Source: an uncultured Alkalilimnicola sp.
GTDB lineage: Bacteria > Pseudomonadota > Gammaproteobacteria > Nitrococcales > AK92
NCBI GenBank assembly: GCA_937951875.1
Contig: CALGAN010000088.1
Coordinates: 1-64,000, forward strand
DNA: 64,000 nt
Direction of reading: 5' to 3'
Shown here piece after piece: positions 20,850 to 29,883 of the stretch; within the stretch, counting starts at the first letter, position 1, and each line of letters begins with the position of its first letter. A model generated the notes under the pieces. The model ran no database searches, was not told the origin of the DNA, and saw only the letters and a program-made list of their open reading frames with translations. The translations under genes and the position numbers were made by a program.

Positions 20850-21307
20850 CCGCCGCTTGGTCGCCAGCCGGGCAGATGGCAGGCGATGGCGTCGAGCAGG
20901 GTGTCCAGGTCGAAGGGCTTGCGCAGCACGCCCTGCGCCCGCAGTTCGCCGACGTGGGCCGCGGTGTCGCCGGTGGCGGTGAGGATCAGGGTCGGGATGT
21001 CGGCCAGCCGAGGGTCGGACAGCTGCCGGACGCGGAATTCCCAGCCGCTCATGACCGGCATCATGAGGTCCAACATCACCAGATCCGGCAGTCTGTCGGC
21101 TTCGCGTAGCCGGTCGATGCCTTCCGCGCCGTTGGCGGCGGCCAGGCAGTCCAGCCCTTCGTCGATCAGTGCCATGCACAGCGAATCGCGGATGGCGCGA
21201 TCGTCGTCGATGATCAGCACGGTCCGCTGTCTGGCCGGTTGCGCGTAGCCGCGGTCCGCATCGGGGCCGTTCGGCATGTTCAGGGGGCGGGCGCACGAGG
21301 CGGGCAT
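20846..21307 (-). CDS. Single-domain response regulator
   Basis: A receiver domain of about 120 residues follows a short N-terminal tail: acidic cluster IIDDD, phospho-acceptor aspartate in VMLDLMMPVMSG, conserved T in ILTATGD and K in LRKPFD. There is no output domain, so it acts by protein contact or phosphotransfer. It is coupled to the histidine kinase by an ATGA overlap. The start is uncertain: 21307 (MPASCARP, with AGGGCG upstream) or 21277 (MPNGPDAD). Confidence 0.88.
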   Translation of the reverse strand: MPASCARPLNMPNGPDADRGYAQPARQRTVLIIDDDRAIRDSLCMALIDEGLDCLAAANGAEGIDRLREADRLPDLVMLDLMMPVMSGWEFRVRQLSDPRLADIPTLILTATGDTAAHVGELRAQGVLRKPFDLDTLLDAIACHLPGWRPSGG

Positions 21308-21559
21308 GACGAGCGCCCTGGCATGCGCCCGGGCCGGTCGAGAATGGTGGCCAACAGGGCGAAAAGAGCCGAGCGGCCGGGTATGGTCCGGTTCCATCGT
21401 CAATGATTACCTGCGTTGCGTGACGCCACGGCTGTCGATGGACCTGTCAGCCAAGGCCTGAGAATGGGCTCGCTGGTGACAGTACCCAATCCGGGGGAGG
21501 GGCACAGCTAGGAGATGCCCTAGCGGTATTGCGTTGGTTCGCGTGGGGGACGGCGAGCG

Positions 21560-21583
21560 TCGGGGGCCGGGATCGGCCCCCGA
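21560..21583 (-). terminator. GC-rich hairpin after the acyl-CoA synthetase gene
   Basis: TCGGGGGCCG (21560-21569) and CGGCCCCCGA (21574-21583) form a perfect 10-bp stem with a four-base loop, 17 bases past the stop of the minus-strand gene. There is no clear U tract. The remainder of 21308-21600 shows no gene. Confidence 0.55.
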
Positions 21584-21600
21584 GGTGATCGGCGATGCCG

Positions 21601-23223
21601 TTACAGCTGCTTGGCCTGGTTGCGCAGCACGTACTTCTGGATCTTGCCGGTCGAGGTCTTGGGCAGCGGTCCGAAGATCACGGTCTTGGGCGCCTTGAAG
21701 TGGGCCATGTTGGCGCGGCAGAACTCGATGATCTCCTGCTCGGTGGCCTGCATGCCCTCCTTGAGGGTGACGAAAGCGCAGGGGGTCTCGCCCCACTTCT
21801 CGTCGGGGCGCGCCACCACCGCCGCCTCCAGCACCGCCGGGTGGCGGTAGAGCACGCCCTCGACCTCGATCGACGAGATGTTCTCGCCGCCGGAGATGAT
21901 GATGTCCTTGGAGCGGTCGCGGATCTCGATGTAGCCGTCCGGGTGCCACACGGCCAGGTCGCCGGTGTGGAACCAGCCGCCCTTGAAGGCTTCCTCGGTG
22001 GCTTCCTTGTTCTTGAGGTAGCCCTTCATGACGTTGTTGCCGCGCATGAAGATCTCGCCCATGTGCTCGCCGTCGCGCGGCACCGGCTCCAGGGTGTCGG
22101 GATCGGCCACCATCAGCCCTTCCAGCATGTGGTAGCGCACGCCCTGGCGCGCCTTGAGGCGGGCCCGCTCCTCCAGCGGCTTGTCGTTCCACTCCTCGTG
22201 CCAGGCGCAGACGGTCACCGGCCCGTATACCTCGGTCAGGCCGTAGGTGTGGGTCACCTCGATGCCCATGGCCTCGGCCGCGGCCAGCACGGCGGCGGGC
22301 GGCGCGGCGCCGGCGGTCATGGCCTTGACCGGGTGATCGATGCCCTTCTTGAGTTCCGCGGGCGCGTTGACCAGGCTGTTGAGCACGATCGGCGCGGCGC
22401 AGAAGTGGGTGACCTTCTCCTGGCGGATCAGCGACAGGATGGGCTCGGGCCGCACTTGGCGCAGGCAGACGTGCGTGCCGGCCATGGCGGTGATGGTCCA
22501 GGGGAAGCACCAGCCGTTGCAGTGGAACATGGGCAGCGTCCACAAGTACACCGGGTGCTGGGCCATGGACCACACCAGGATGTTGCCGACCGCGTTCAGG
22601 TGGGCGCCGCGGTGGTGATAGACCACGCCCTTGGGCTTGCCGGTGGTGCCGGAGGTGTAGTTGAGCGCGATCGCCTGCCACTCGTCGTCGGGCGGCAGCC
22701 AGGCGAACTCCGGATCGCCTTGGGCGATGAACGCCTCGTAGTCCATCTCGCCGAGATCGCGGCCGCCTTGGTAGAGCGGGTCATGGACGTCGATCACCAG
22801 CGGCTTGCGCTCCACTCGCTCCAGCACCTTGGCGATGGTGTCGGAGAATTCACGGTCGGTGATCAGCACCTTGGCCTGGCCGTGATCCAGCATGTAGGCG
22901 ATGGCCTCGGCGTCGAGGCGGATGTTGAGCGCGTTGAGTACGGCGCCGGCCATCGGCACGCCGAAGTGCGCCTCGAGCATTTCTGGGATGTTCGGCAGCA
23001 TCACCGCCACCGTGTCGCCTTTGCCCACGCCGTGCTTGACCAGCGCCGAGGCCAGCCGCCGGCAGCGGGCGTAGGTTTCTGCCCAGGTGCGGCGGATCTG
23101 GCCGTGAACGACGGCGGTGCGCTGCGGGTAGACGCTGGCGGTGCGCTCGATGAAGGTCAGCGGCGAGAGCGGCACGTAGTTGGCGGCGTTTTTCGGCAGG
23201 TCAGTGTCGTACATATTGCTCAT
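21601..23223 (-). CDS. Acyl-CoA synthetase (AMP-forming)
   Basis: The 540-residue member of the ANL superfamily activates a carboxylic acid through an acyl-adenylate to its CoA thioester. It has the P-loop-like NYTSGTTGKPKGVVYHH near residue 185, the YGLTEVYGP motif near 315, GWFHTGDLAV near 405, and the C-terminal SGGENISSIEVE and PKTSTGKIQKY, where the Lys is the adenylation lysine. The pattern HRGAHLNAVGN is close to medium-chain or DMSP/cinnamate-type ligases; chain length is not predictable. The start at 23223 (MSNMYDTD) follows GGAGA. It lies 55 bases downstream of the crotonase gene, in the same operon. Confidence 0.92.
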   Translation of the reverse strand: MSNMYDTDLPKNAANYVPLSPLTFIERTASVYPQRTAVVHGQIRRTWAETYARCRRLASALVKHGVGKGDTVAVMLPNIPEMLEAHFGVPMAGAVLNALNIRLDAEAIAYMLDHGQAKVLITDREFSDTIAKVLERVERKPLVIDVHDPLYQGGRDLGEMDYEAFIAQGDPEFAWLPPDDEWQAIALNYTSGTTGKPKGVVYHHRGAHLNAVGNILVWSMAQHPVYLWTLPMFHCNGWCFPWTITAMAGTHVCLRQVRPEPILSLIRQEKVTHFCAAPIVLNSLVNAPAELKKGIDHPVKAMTAGAAPPAAVLAAAEAMGIEVTHTYGLTEVYGPVTVCAWHEEWNDKPLEERARLKARQGVRYHMLEGLMVADPDTLEPVPRDGEHMGEIFMRGNNVMKGYLKNKEATEEAFKGGWFHTGDLAVWHPDGYIEIRDRSKDIIISGGENISSIEVEGVLYRHPAVLEAAVVARPDEKWGETPCAFVTLKEGMQATEQEIIEFCRANMAHFKAPKTVIFGPLPKTSTGKIQKYVLRNQAKQL

Positions 23224-23278
23224 GACGGTCTCCGGAGCTCCTTGCGATCCGAATTCGTGGCGGGGCGTGCGTAGGCGA

Positions 23279-24076
<798 letters not shown>

Positions 24077-24279
24077 GGTATCTCCTCCGCGGTCGGCCCG
24101 GCCTGGCGAGTGGACGCGAATTCGCCGCCGGATCGTTGTTTTGGTCTTGCTACATGACGATGGCGTAAAGCTGCCGCAAGGCCGGCGCAGGGGAAACCTA
24201 GACTTTAGTTGTAAGGTGCGCGACGACACGGGAGGGGCGCGCGCGAAGGCGCGTCCGCGGCCGGATGAGTCGAACCCCA

Positions 24280-24295
24280 CCCCGGGAGCCCGGGG
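24280..24295 (-). terminator. Short GC hairpin after gdx
   Basis: CCCCGGG and CCCGGGG arms with a two-base spacer lie 24 bases beyond the stop of the guanidinium exporter gene. There is no U tract; a terminator role is tentative. The rest of 24077-24318 is gene-free. Confidence 0.35.
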
Positions 24296-24318
24296 CGTCG
24301 GAGCGCGAAAGGAAGGGG

Positions 24319-24636
24319 TCAGCTGCTGCTCAGGCGCAGGCCGATCAGGCCGGCGACGATCAGCGCCAGCGACAGCAGCCGGCCGAGGGCGGCGGACTCG
24401 CCCAACCAGACGATTCCCACCAGGACGGTGCCGACCGCGCCGATGCCGGTCCACACCGCATAGGCCGTGCCGACCGGCAGGTTGCGCATGGCCAGCCCGA
24501 GCAAGCCGAGACTGGCGATCATGGCGGCGACGGTGGCCACGGTGGGCAGCGGGCGCGTGAAGCCGGCGGTGAACTTCAGCCCTACCGCCCAGACCACTTC
24601 GAGCAGGCCGGCGACGAACAGGATGAGCCAGGACAT
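24319..24636 (-). CDS. gdx: Guanidinium exporter Gdx/SugE, small multidrug resistance family
   Basis: The 105-residue protein has four transmembrane helices and the SMR signature: Glu in LLEVVWAVGLK (helix 1), then GTAYAVWTGIGAVGT (helix 3). The start MSWLILFVAGLLEVVWAVGLK is almost identical to the SugE/Gdx subgroup, which exchanges guanidinium ions for protons as a dual-topology dimer. An upstream in-frame GTG (24654) would add six residues (MKKAIA), but the family start is at 24636. Immediately upstream are two ACGR-loop hairpins of a guanidine-II riboswitch, which fits the transport role. Confidence 0.94.
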   Translation of the reverse strand: MSWLILFVAGLLEVVWAVGLKFTAGFTRPLPTVATVAAMIASLGLLGLAMRNLPVGTAYAVWTGIGAVGTVLVGIVWLGESAALGRLLSLALIVAGLIGLRLSSS

Positions 24637-24659
24637 AGCGATGGCTTTCTTCACTGCGG

Positions 24660-24707
24660 GCGGGGTCGTCCCCGCGGGAACGGAGCGGCGATGGGGCCGT
24701 CCCCACC
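24660..24707 (-). ncRNA. Guanidine-II (mini-ykkC) riboswitch
   Basis: On the minus strand there are two GC-rich hairpins with ACGR tetraloops. The first is GGTGGGG-ACGG-CCCCATC (24707-24690, seven pairs including one G-U). The second is GCGGGG-ACGA-CCCCGC (24675-24660, six pairs). They are separated by 14 bases and precede the gdx start by 23 bases. This is the defining architecture of mini-ykkC RNA, whose two hairpins dock loop to loop on guanidinium and free the ribosome binding site. The neighbouring Gdx exporter is its classic target. The element starts only 20 bases after the stop of the nitronate monooxygenase gene. Confidence 0.9.
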
Positions 24708-24726
24708 GCGAAGGTCTAAGCCGCCA

Positions 24727-25803
24727 TCATAGCCCGTTGCGCGCTGCCAGTGCCTGCTCGGTTTCCGCCGCCAGGGTCGCCACTAGCTCGGCGGCCGGCA
24801 GCGCCCGGCTCATGGGCGCGCCTTGCCCGGCCCACAGCGACAGATAATCCGGCCGGTCGGCGGCCGCCGCCGCGCGGCGAATGTCGCCAGTGAGCGCGTT
24901 CTGGATCGGGTAGGGCGGGAATTCGTGCTGGTGTGGCTGCAGGCGGCGCAGGTAGTCGTTGAACAGGCCGCGCGCCGGCCGGCCGGAGAAGGCGCGGGTG
25001 ACCACGGTCTCGTCGTCGCGCGCTTGCCGCAGTCGCGCCTTGTAGCCGGCCGGTATGGCCGCCTCGGGGCAGCTCAGGAACGCCGTGCCCAGCTGGCAGC
25101 CGGCGGCGCCGAGCGTCAGCGCGGCGGCGATGCCGCGGCCGTCCATGATGCCGCCGGCGGCAATCACCGGCACGCGCACCGCGTCGGCCACTTGCGGCAC
25201 CAGCGCCATGGTGCCGATCAACGCCCGCTCGAAATCCCCCAGGAAAGTCCCGCGGTGGCCGCCGGCCTCGGCGCCTTGGGCGCAGACGGCGTCGGCGCCG
25301 ACCGCCTCCCAGGCACGCGCCTCGGCCACGGTGGTGGCGGTGCCGATCACGACGATGCCGCGCTGCCTCAGCGCCCTCATGCGATCGCGGTCGAGGATGC
25401 CGAAGGTGAAGCTGGCCACCGGCGGGCGCGCTTCCAGCAGCGCGTCGAACTGCGCCGCGAAGTCCTGCGCGAAGCGCTCCGGCACCGGCGGCTGCGGCAA
25501 GCCCAGCTCGGCGCGAATCGGCGCGAGCAGTGCGTTGGCGCGGGCCAGCTGCGCCGGGTCGGCTTGCACCGGTTCGAGGACGAACAGATTGACGGCGAAC
25601 GGCCGCTCGGTGCCGGCGCGGATCTCGGCCACCGCCGCGGCGATCTGCTCGGGCGAGAGCAGGGCGGCGGCCAGTGAGCCCAGCGCGCCGGCGTTGGAGA
25701 CGGCGGTTATCAGCCGCGAGGTGGTGATGCCGCCGGCCATGGGGGCCTGGATCAGCGGCAGACGGATGCCGAGCAGTTCGGTGAGGGCAGTGGTGCGAAA
25801 CAT
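24727..25803 (-). CDS. Nitronate monooxygenase (2-nitropropane dioxygenase-like)
   Basis: The 358-residue FMN-dependent TIM barrel has LIQAPMAGGITT near residue 17, the motif CAQGAEAGGHRG near 175 containing the class I catalytic-site His, and the FMN phosphate-binding AAGGIMDGRG and GAAGCQLGTAFL. Family enzymes oxidise alkyl nitronates and propionate-3-nitronate to aldehyde or semialdehyde plus nitrite. The start at 25803 follows GAGGAG. It is upstream of the guanidine-II riboswitch and gdx on the same strand, so read-through is likely, and divergent from the acyl-CoA dehydrogenase gene, with an Anr/FNR-like box between. Confidence 0.9.
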   Translation of the reverse strand: MFRTTALTELLGIRLPLIQAPMAGGITTSRLITAVSNAGALGSLAAALLSPEQIAAAVAEIRAGTERPFAVNLFVLEPVQADPAQLARANALLAPIRAELGLPQPPVPERFAQDFAAQFDALLEARPPVASFTFGILDRDRMRALRQRGIVVIGTATTVAEARAWEAVGADAVCAQGAEAGGHRGTFLGDFERALIGTMALVPQVADAVRVPVIAAGGIMDGRGIAAALTLGAAGCQLGTAFLSCPEAAIPAGYKARLRQARDDETVVTRAFSGRPARGLFNDYLRRLQPHQHEFPPYPIQNALTGDIRRAAAAADRPDYLSLWAGQGAPMSRALPAAELVATLAAETEQALAARNGL

Positions 25804-25891
25804 GTCACGGCTCCTCTTGTCGGATCGGGCGGATCAGGTGCCGACCAGCGTAGCCGCCGGCGCCGATTCGCTCCAGCTTCGTGGGTTTCGC

Positions 25892-25905
25892 TTGATCTAC
25901 ATCAT
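25892..25905. promoter_or_regulatory. Candidate Anr/FNR box
   Basis: TTGATCTACATCAT matches nine of ten bases of TTGAT-N4-ATCAA. It lies between the divergent nitronate monooxygenase and acyl-CoA dehydrogenase genes, 72 bases before the latter's start. The hexamer TAGGGT at 25927-25932 is at the class II distance, and TATGCT (25934-25939) is a better but more distant -10. Confidence 0.55.
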
Positions 25906-25977
25906 GGGCTGACGTTTGTCAGGCGCTAGGGTGTATGCTTCGGCCGCCGCGTGGCGGCCGCAGGAGGAGAGCGTTCG

Positions 25978-27240
25978 GTGGATTTCAGTTACAGCCCCAA
26001 GGTCGAGGAGATGCGCGCGCGGGTGCGCGACTTCATCGACCGCTACGTATTACCCCATAACCTGCAGTGGCATCGCGAAGTCGCCGAAGGGCGATATCCG
26101 CTGCAGCTGATCGAGGATCTCAAGGCGCTGGCCAAGTGGGACGGCCTGTGGAACCTGTTCCTGCCCGGGCTGCGCGACGACGAGCCGGGCACCCGCATGA
26201 CCACGCTCGAATACGCCCCGGTGGCGGAGATCATGGGGCGGGTGCATTGGGCTTCCGAGGTGTTCAACTGCTCGGCGCCGGACACCGGCAACATGGAGCT
26301 GCTGCACCTGTTCGCCACCGAGGAGCAGCGCAAGCAGTGGTTGATGCCGCTGCTGGAGGGCGAGATCCGCTCCTGCTTCGCCATGAGCGAGCCGGACGTG
26401 GCCTCCTCCGACGCCACCAACATCGAGACCAGCATCGTCCGCGACGGCGATGAGTACGTCATCAACGGCCGCAAGTGGTTCATCACCGGCGTGGCCCACC
26501 CCAACTGCCGGCTGGCGATCGTGCTCGGCGTTTCCGATCGCAACGCCGAGCCGCACCGGCGTCACAGCATGGTACTGGTGCCCCTGGATACGCCGGGGGT
26601 GGAGATCGTGCGCAACATCCCGATCATGCACTACCACTCGCCGGAGGGGCACTGCGAGCTGGTGTTTCGCAACGTGCGGGTGCCGGCCGGCAATCTGCTG
26701 GGCAAGGAGGGCGACGGCTTCGCCATGGCGCAGGCGCGCCTGGGGCCGGGACGCATCCATCACTGCATGCGCACCATCGGCCAGTGCGAGCTGGCGCTGG
26801 AGCTGATGCGCGAGCGAGCGCTGGAGCGGCGCAGCTTCGGCAAGTATCTGGCCGATCACGCCAACGTCGCCGACTGGATCGCCCATTCGCGGCTGGAGAT
26901 CGACCAGGCCCGGTTGCTGGTGCTGCAGGCGGCCTGGCAGATCGACACCTACGGCGCACAGTCGGCCCGCACCGCCGTGTCCGCCATCAAAGTGGTGGCC
27001 GCCCAGCTGCAGACCCGGGTGCTCGACCGCGCCATCCAGGTGTTCGGCGCCATGGGCCTGTCGCCGGACACGCCGCTCAGCTATCTCTGGACCTGGGGCC
27101 GGGCTATGCGCTTCCTGGATGGGCCGGACGAGGTGCACCTGCGGGTGGTGGCGCGGGACGAGCTGCGCAAGGCGCGCGAGATGCGGGGCCAGCTGGCGCC
27201 GTTCTTTACGCTGCCCGATGATTTGAAACCGCGGGGGTGA
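25978..27240 (+). CDS. Acyl-CoA dehydrogenase (ACAD10/11-like)
   Basis: The 420-residue FAD enzyme introduces an alpha-beta double bond into acyl-CoA and passes electrons to ETF. Motifs are CFAMSEPDVASSDATN near residue 140 (the acyl-CoA dehydrogenase signature), KWFITG near 165, RLGPGRIHHCMR near 260 and the C-terminal QVFGAMGLSPDTPLSYLW, typical of the ACAD10/11 group. The start is GTG at 25978, preceded at eight bases by AGGAGGA; the upstream in-frame codons lack a good site. Together with the synthetase and crotonase genes on the other strand it forms a small acyl-CoA catabolic neighbourhood. A candidate Anr/FNR box lies upstream. Confidence 0.92.
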   Translation: MDFSYSPKVEEMRARVRDFIDRYVLPHNLQWHREVAEGRYPLQLIEDLKALAKWDGLWNLFLPGLRDDEPGTRMTTLEYAPVAEIMGRVHWASEVFNCSAPDTGNMELLHLFATEEQRKQWLMPLLEGEIRSCFAMSEPDVASSDATNIETSIVRDGDEYVINGRKWFITGVAHPNCRLAIVLGVSDRNAEPHRRHSMVLVPLDTPGVEIVRNIPIMHYHSPEGHCELVFRNVRVPAGNLLGKEGDGFAMAQARLGPGRIHHCMRTIGQCELALELMRERALERRSFGKYLADHANVADWIAHSRLEIDQARLLVLQAAWQIDTYGAQSARTAVSAIKVVAAQLQTRVLDRAIQVFGAMGLSPDTPLSYLWTWGRAMRFLDGPDEVHLRVVARDELRKAREMRGQLAPFFTLPDDLKPRG

Positions 27241-27344
27241 GGAAGGGCGGCGCCCGCTGCGGAGGGGGGAGCGGGCGCCGCGCCGACCGACCGGTCGCCT
27301 CGGGGGGACGATCGCGCTAGCATTGCCGCCATCGGAGGTTCGTC

Positions 27345-28208
27345 ATGAGCAATTCCCCCTTCATCGTCGACGTCACCCAGCACAACTTTCAGCAGATCGT
27401 CATCGAAGGCTCCTACCGCCAGCCGGTGGTGGTGGACTTCTGGGCCGACTGGTGCCAGCCCTGCCGCGTGCTGATGCCCATCCTCGCCCAGTTGGCCGAG
27501 GCCTACCGCGGCGCGTTCGTGCTGGCCAAGGTCAACGCCGACCAGGAGCCGGCGGTGACCGGCTATTTCCGAGTGCGCACCCTGCCTACCGTGATGGTGT
27601 TCAAGGACGGCCAGGTGGTGGACCACTTCGTCGGCGTGCAGCCGGAAGGGGCGATCCGCGCGATGCTGGACCGCCATGTGCTCAAACCGTCCGATCAGCT
27701 GCGCGCCCAGGCCCGGCAGCTGGCCGCGGAAGGGCAGCTCGACCAGGCGCTGGCGGTGCTGGAACGGGCGGCGCAGCTGGCGCCCAACGATCACCTGATT
27801 CGGTTGGACATGGCGCGCATCGCGGTCGCCAAGGGCGAGGTCGATGCCGCCCGGCAGGTGCTGGAGTCGCTGCCGGCCGACGTGCGCGAGGAGCCCGAGG
27901 CCAAGGCGCTGAAAGCGCAGCTGCAGTTCATCGACCAGCTGCCGGGCTTGCCGCCGGCCGCCGAGCTGGAGCGGCGGCTCGCCGTCAACCCCAAGGATTC
28001 CGAGGCCGACTATCAGCTGGCGATCCACCAGATCGCCGGCGGCGACTACGAGGGCGCGATGAGCCGGTTGTTCGCCTTGGCCCAGCGCGACCGCAAGTAC
28101 GGCGACGATCAGGCGCGCAAGACGCTGCTGCAGCTGTTCGACCTGCTCGGCGCCGACGATCCGTTGGTGAAGTCGTTCCGCCGCAAGCTGTTCGCGGCGA
28201 TGTACTAG
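27345..28208 (+). CDS. cnoX: Thioredoxin-TPR co-chaperone, CnoX/YbbN-like
   Basis: The 287-residue protein has an N-terminal thioredoxin domain (VVDFWADWCQPCRVL, Cys 37 and 40; cis-Pro in RTLPTVMVFKDG) and a C-terminal TPR-like half with repeats (LAAEGQLDQALAVLERA; IAVAKGEVDAARQVLE; AIHQIAGGDYEGAMSRL). CnoX holds unfolding proteins under oxidative chlorine stress and hands them to GroEL/DnaK. Unlike the E. coli protein it keeps a full CxxC, so redox activity is likely. The start follows GGAGG at 27334-27338. It appears monocistronic. Confidence 0.92.
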   Translation: MSNSPFIVDVTQHNFQQIVIEGSYRQPVVVDFWADWCQPCRVLMPILAQLAEAYRGAFVLAKVNADQEPAVTGYFRVRTLPTVMVFKDGQVVDHFVGVQPEGAIRAMLDRHVLKPSDQLRAQARQLAAEGQLDQALAVLERAAQLAPNDHLIRLDMARIAVAKGEVDAARQVLESLPADVREEPEAKALKAQLQFIDQLPGLPPAAELERRLAVNPKDSEADYQLAIHQIAGGDYEGAMSRLFALAQRDRKYGDDQARKTLLQLFDLLGADDPLVKSFRRKLFAAMY

Positions 28209-28539
28209 GCGTGTCGCTCCGCTTGTCGTGCACGGCCGCGCGGCTCCTGCCTCGGCGGCGGGATCCGTGCGAGGCCGTGCTAGCCGGCTTCGCCTCGCTC
28301 TCCCCGCGAAGGGGGAGGGAACGTATAGGGGGGATTGCTCTGCGTAGGCCCGGTTGCGGTATATCTGCCCGGCAGCCGCAGCGAGCCGATCACGCTCTGT
28401 GGCGATGTGCATGCGCGAGTCCGGTTCCGGGGAGAGCCCAGTATGGGGACGAAGTCCACAGGATGGGGATAACGCACGCACGCCGTGCCGCTTCAGCCCC
28501 GGGTGGGAACGGGGCCGGACCTGGAACCGGGCGAGAAGG
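28209..28539. other. Gene-free intergenic region, 331 bases
   Basis: The region lies between the cnoX homologue and the converging HxlR gene. It contains CTCTCCCC...GGGGGAGGGA around 28298-28320, an imperfect hairpin resembling the short CT-rich intergenic repeats common in GC-rich proteobacteria. The open frames across it lack family features, and I see no RNA gene. Confidence 0.45.
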
Positions 28540-29049
28540 TTAGGAGCCGGCTCGCTTCGGCTTGGCGGCTTGCGGTTCGAGCGGTAGGTCGGCGGCGTGG
28601 CGGCCGCCGGGGCCGACCTCGACCTGCACCTGGCGCGGGTCCAGCGGCTCGCCGCACTCGGAGCAGACCAGCACTGGGTGGAAGTGATGGCCGCAGCTCC
28701 TGTGCAGGTACTGCAGCGGCGGTCCTTTCTTGCCGGCCATGTGCTTGTCCCCCCAGCGCACGATGGCCATGATCACCGGATAGAGATCCAGCCCCTTGGG
28801 CGTGAGGCGGTATTCGTAGCGCAGCGGCCGCTCCTGGTAGGCGACCTTGGTCAGCACGAAGTTATCGACCAGTTTCTGCAGGCGATCGGCGAGGATGGGG
28901 CGGGCGATGCCGAGCCGGCTCTGGAATTCCTCGAAGCGGCGCACTTTCAGGAAGCATTCGCGGAGGATGAGCAGCGTCCAGCGGTCGCCGATCACCGACA
29001 GGGTCCGCGCCACCGAGCACGGCTGCTGAGCCAGTTCGTTCCATTGCAT
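28540..29049 (-). CDS. HxlR family transcriptional regulator with Cys/His C-terminus
   Basis: The 169-residue protein has an HxlR winged helix: IGDRWTLLILRECF (20-33), RFEEFQSRLGIARPILADRL (38-57) and YRLTPKGLDLYPVI (80-93). N-terminal Cys 11 in QQPCSVARTL is the position used for redox sensing in the family. A C-terminal extension has SCGHHFHPVLVCSECGEPLD, a possible zinc ribbon not present in minimal HxlR proteins. The start at 29049 follows AGGAG. It is downstream of the DsbA-fold isomerase gene on the same strand and may regulate it; palindromic sequence lies between them. Confidence 0.9.
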   Translation of the reverse strand: MQWNELAQQPCSVARTLSVIGDRWTLLILRECFLKVRRFEEFQSRLGIARPILADRLQKLVDNFVLTKVAYQERPLRYEYRLTPKGLDLYPVIMAIVRWGDKHMAGKKGPPLQYLHRSCGHHFHPVLVCSECGEPLDPRQVQVEVGPGGRHAADLPLEPQAAKPKRAGS

Positions 29050-29100
29050 CTGTCGTCTCCTGCGCGCGCCGGGGGAGCCCGTGTCCGGCCCACGGGCTCT

Positions 29101-29126
29101 GTATCCATCATGGATGTACAGTACAT
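29101..29126 (-). promoter_or_regulatory. Palindromic candidate operator upstream of hxlR-type gene
   Basis: Overlapping inverted repeats ATCCAT-C-ATGGAT (29103-29115) and TGTAC-A-GTACA (29115-29125) lie 52-76 bases before the start of the HxlR gene. They suit a dimeric winged-helix regulator and would allow autoregulation. Function is inferred. Confidence 0.4.
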
Positions 29127-29161
29127 TTTAAATTTGCACCCACCGGCCGGCAACGCGCCGT

Positions 29162-29794
29162 CTAGGCGATCGGCGCGGCGCTCTTGCCGTACTGCCGCAG
29201 ATACTCCTCCTCCACATCGCGCAGCCGGTCCTTGCCGAAGAAGATCTCGTCGCCGACGAAGAAGGTCGGGCTGCCGAACGTGCCGCGCCGGACCGCCTCG
29301 TCGGTGATTTCGACCAGCTCCCGTTTGACGTCGTCGTTGCCGATGCCCGTCATGAACGCCTCGGCCGGCAGGCCGGCTTCGGTGAGCACGCGCTGGAATA
29401 CCGCCATGTCGCCCATGTCGAGCTCGCGTTCCCACATGGCGGCGAACACCGTTTCCACGTAGCGCTCGAACAGGTCCAGCTTGCGTGCCAGCACGGCGCC
29501 GCGCATCAGCTGCAAGGTATTGATCGGGAAATGCGGATTGAAGCGGAACTGGCTGAGTCCGTGGCGCTTGATGAAGCGTTGCATCTCCAGCCGCTCGTAG
29601 GCGAGCTTGGCCGGAATGTTGGCCAAGGCCACGACCGGCGACTGGTTGCCGGTGGCCTTGAAGATGCCGCCGAGCAGCGCCGGCTTCAGCACGAACACCG
29701 GCCCGATGCGTCGTTCGATCTCGGGGATGACCTTGTAGGCCAGATAGGCGTTGGGGCTGCCGAAATCGAAATAGAAGTCGATCCGCCCGGTCAT
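29162..29794 (-). CDS. 2-hydroxychromene-2-carboxylate isomerase-like, DsbA/GST-kappa fold
   Basis: The 210-residue protein opens IDFYFDFGSPNAYLAYKV, where the Ser of FGSP is the glutathione-activating residue of GST-kappa and HCCA isomerases. ANIPAKLAYERLEMQRF (about 59-75) and GTFGSPTFFVGDEIFFGKDRL (about 170-190, cis-Pro region) complete the fold. In naphthalene catabolism the enzyme isomerises 2-hydroxychromene-2-carboxylate with glutathione; many homologues act on unknown substrates, and no ring dioxygenase genes are nearby. The start at 29794 follows GAGGAGG. It is divergent from an SDR gene. Confidence 0.88.
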   Translation of the reverse strand: MTGRIDFYFDFGSPNAYLAYKVIPEIERRIGPVFVLKPALLGGIFKATGNQSPVVALANIPAKLAYERLEMQRFIKRHGLSQFRFNPHFPINTLQLMRGAVLARKLDLFERYVETVFAAMWERELDMGDMAVFQRVLTEAGLPAEAFMTGIGNDDVKRELVEITDEAVRRGTFGSPTFFVGDEIFFGKDRLRDVEEEYLRQYGKSAAPIA

Positions 29795-29883
29795 GTTTCG
29801 CTCCTCCTCGGCTGTCGGTATGTGGTCGCCAGGCGCGAGCGGTGTTCCGGCGGCCGCGCCCTTCCGCGTGCACGTTGCGTGTG

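Noticed and set aside
21595..23274. A 559-codon plus-strand open frame antisense to the acyl-CoA synthetase
   Set aside because: The minus-strand protein has complete AMP-binding motifs; the antisense frame is a GC-driven shadow.
28298..28320. CT/GA-rich imperfect hairpin as a mobile element (REP/BIME)
   Set aside because: Only one short imperfect copy is visible in the window and there is no transposase nearby.
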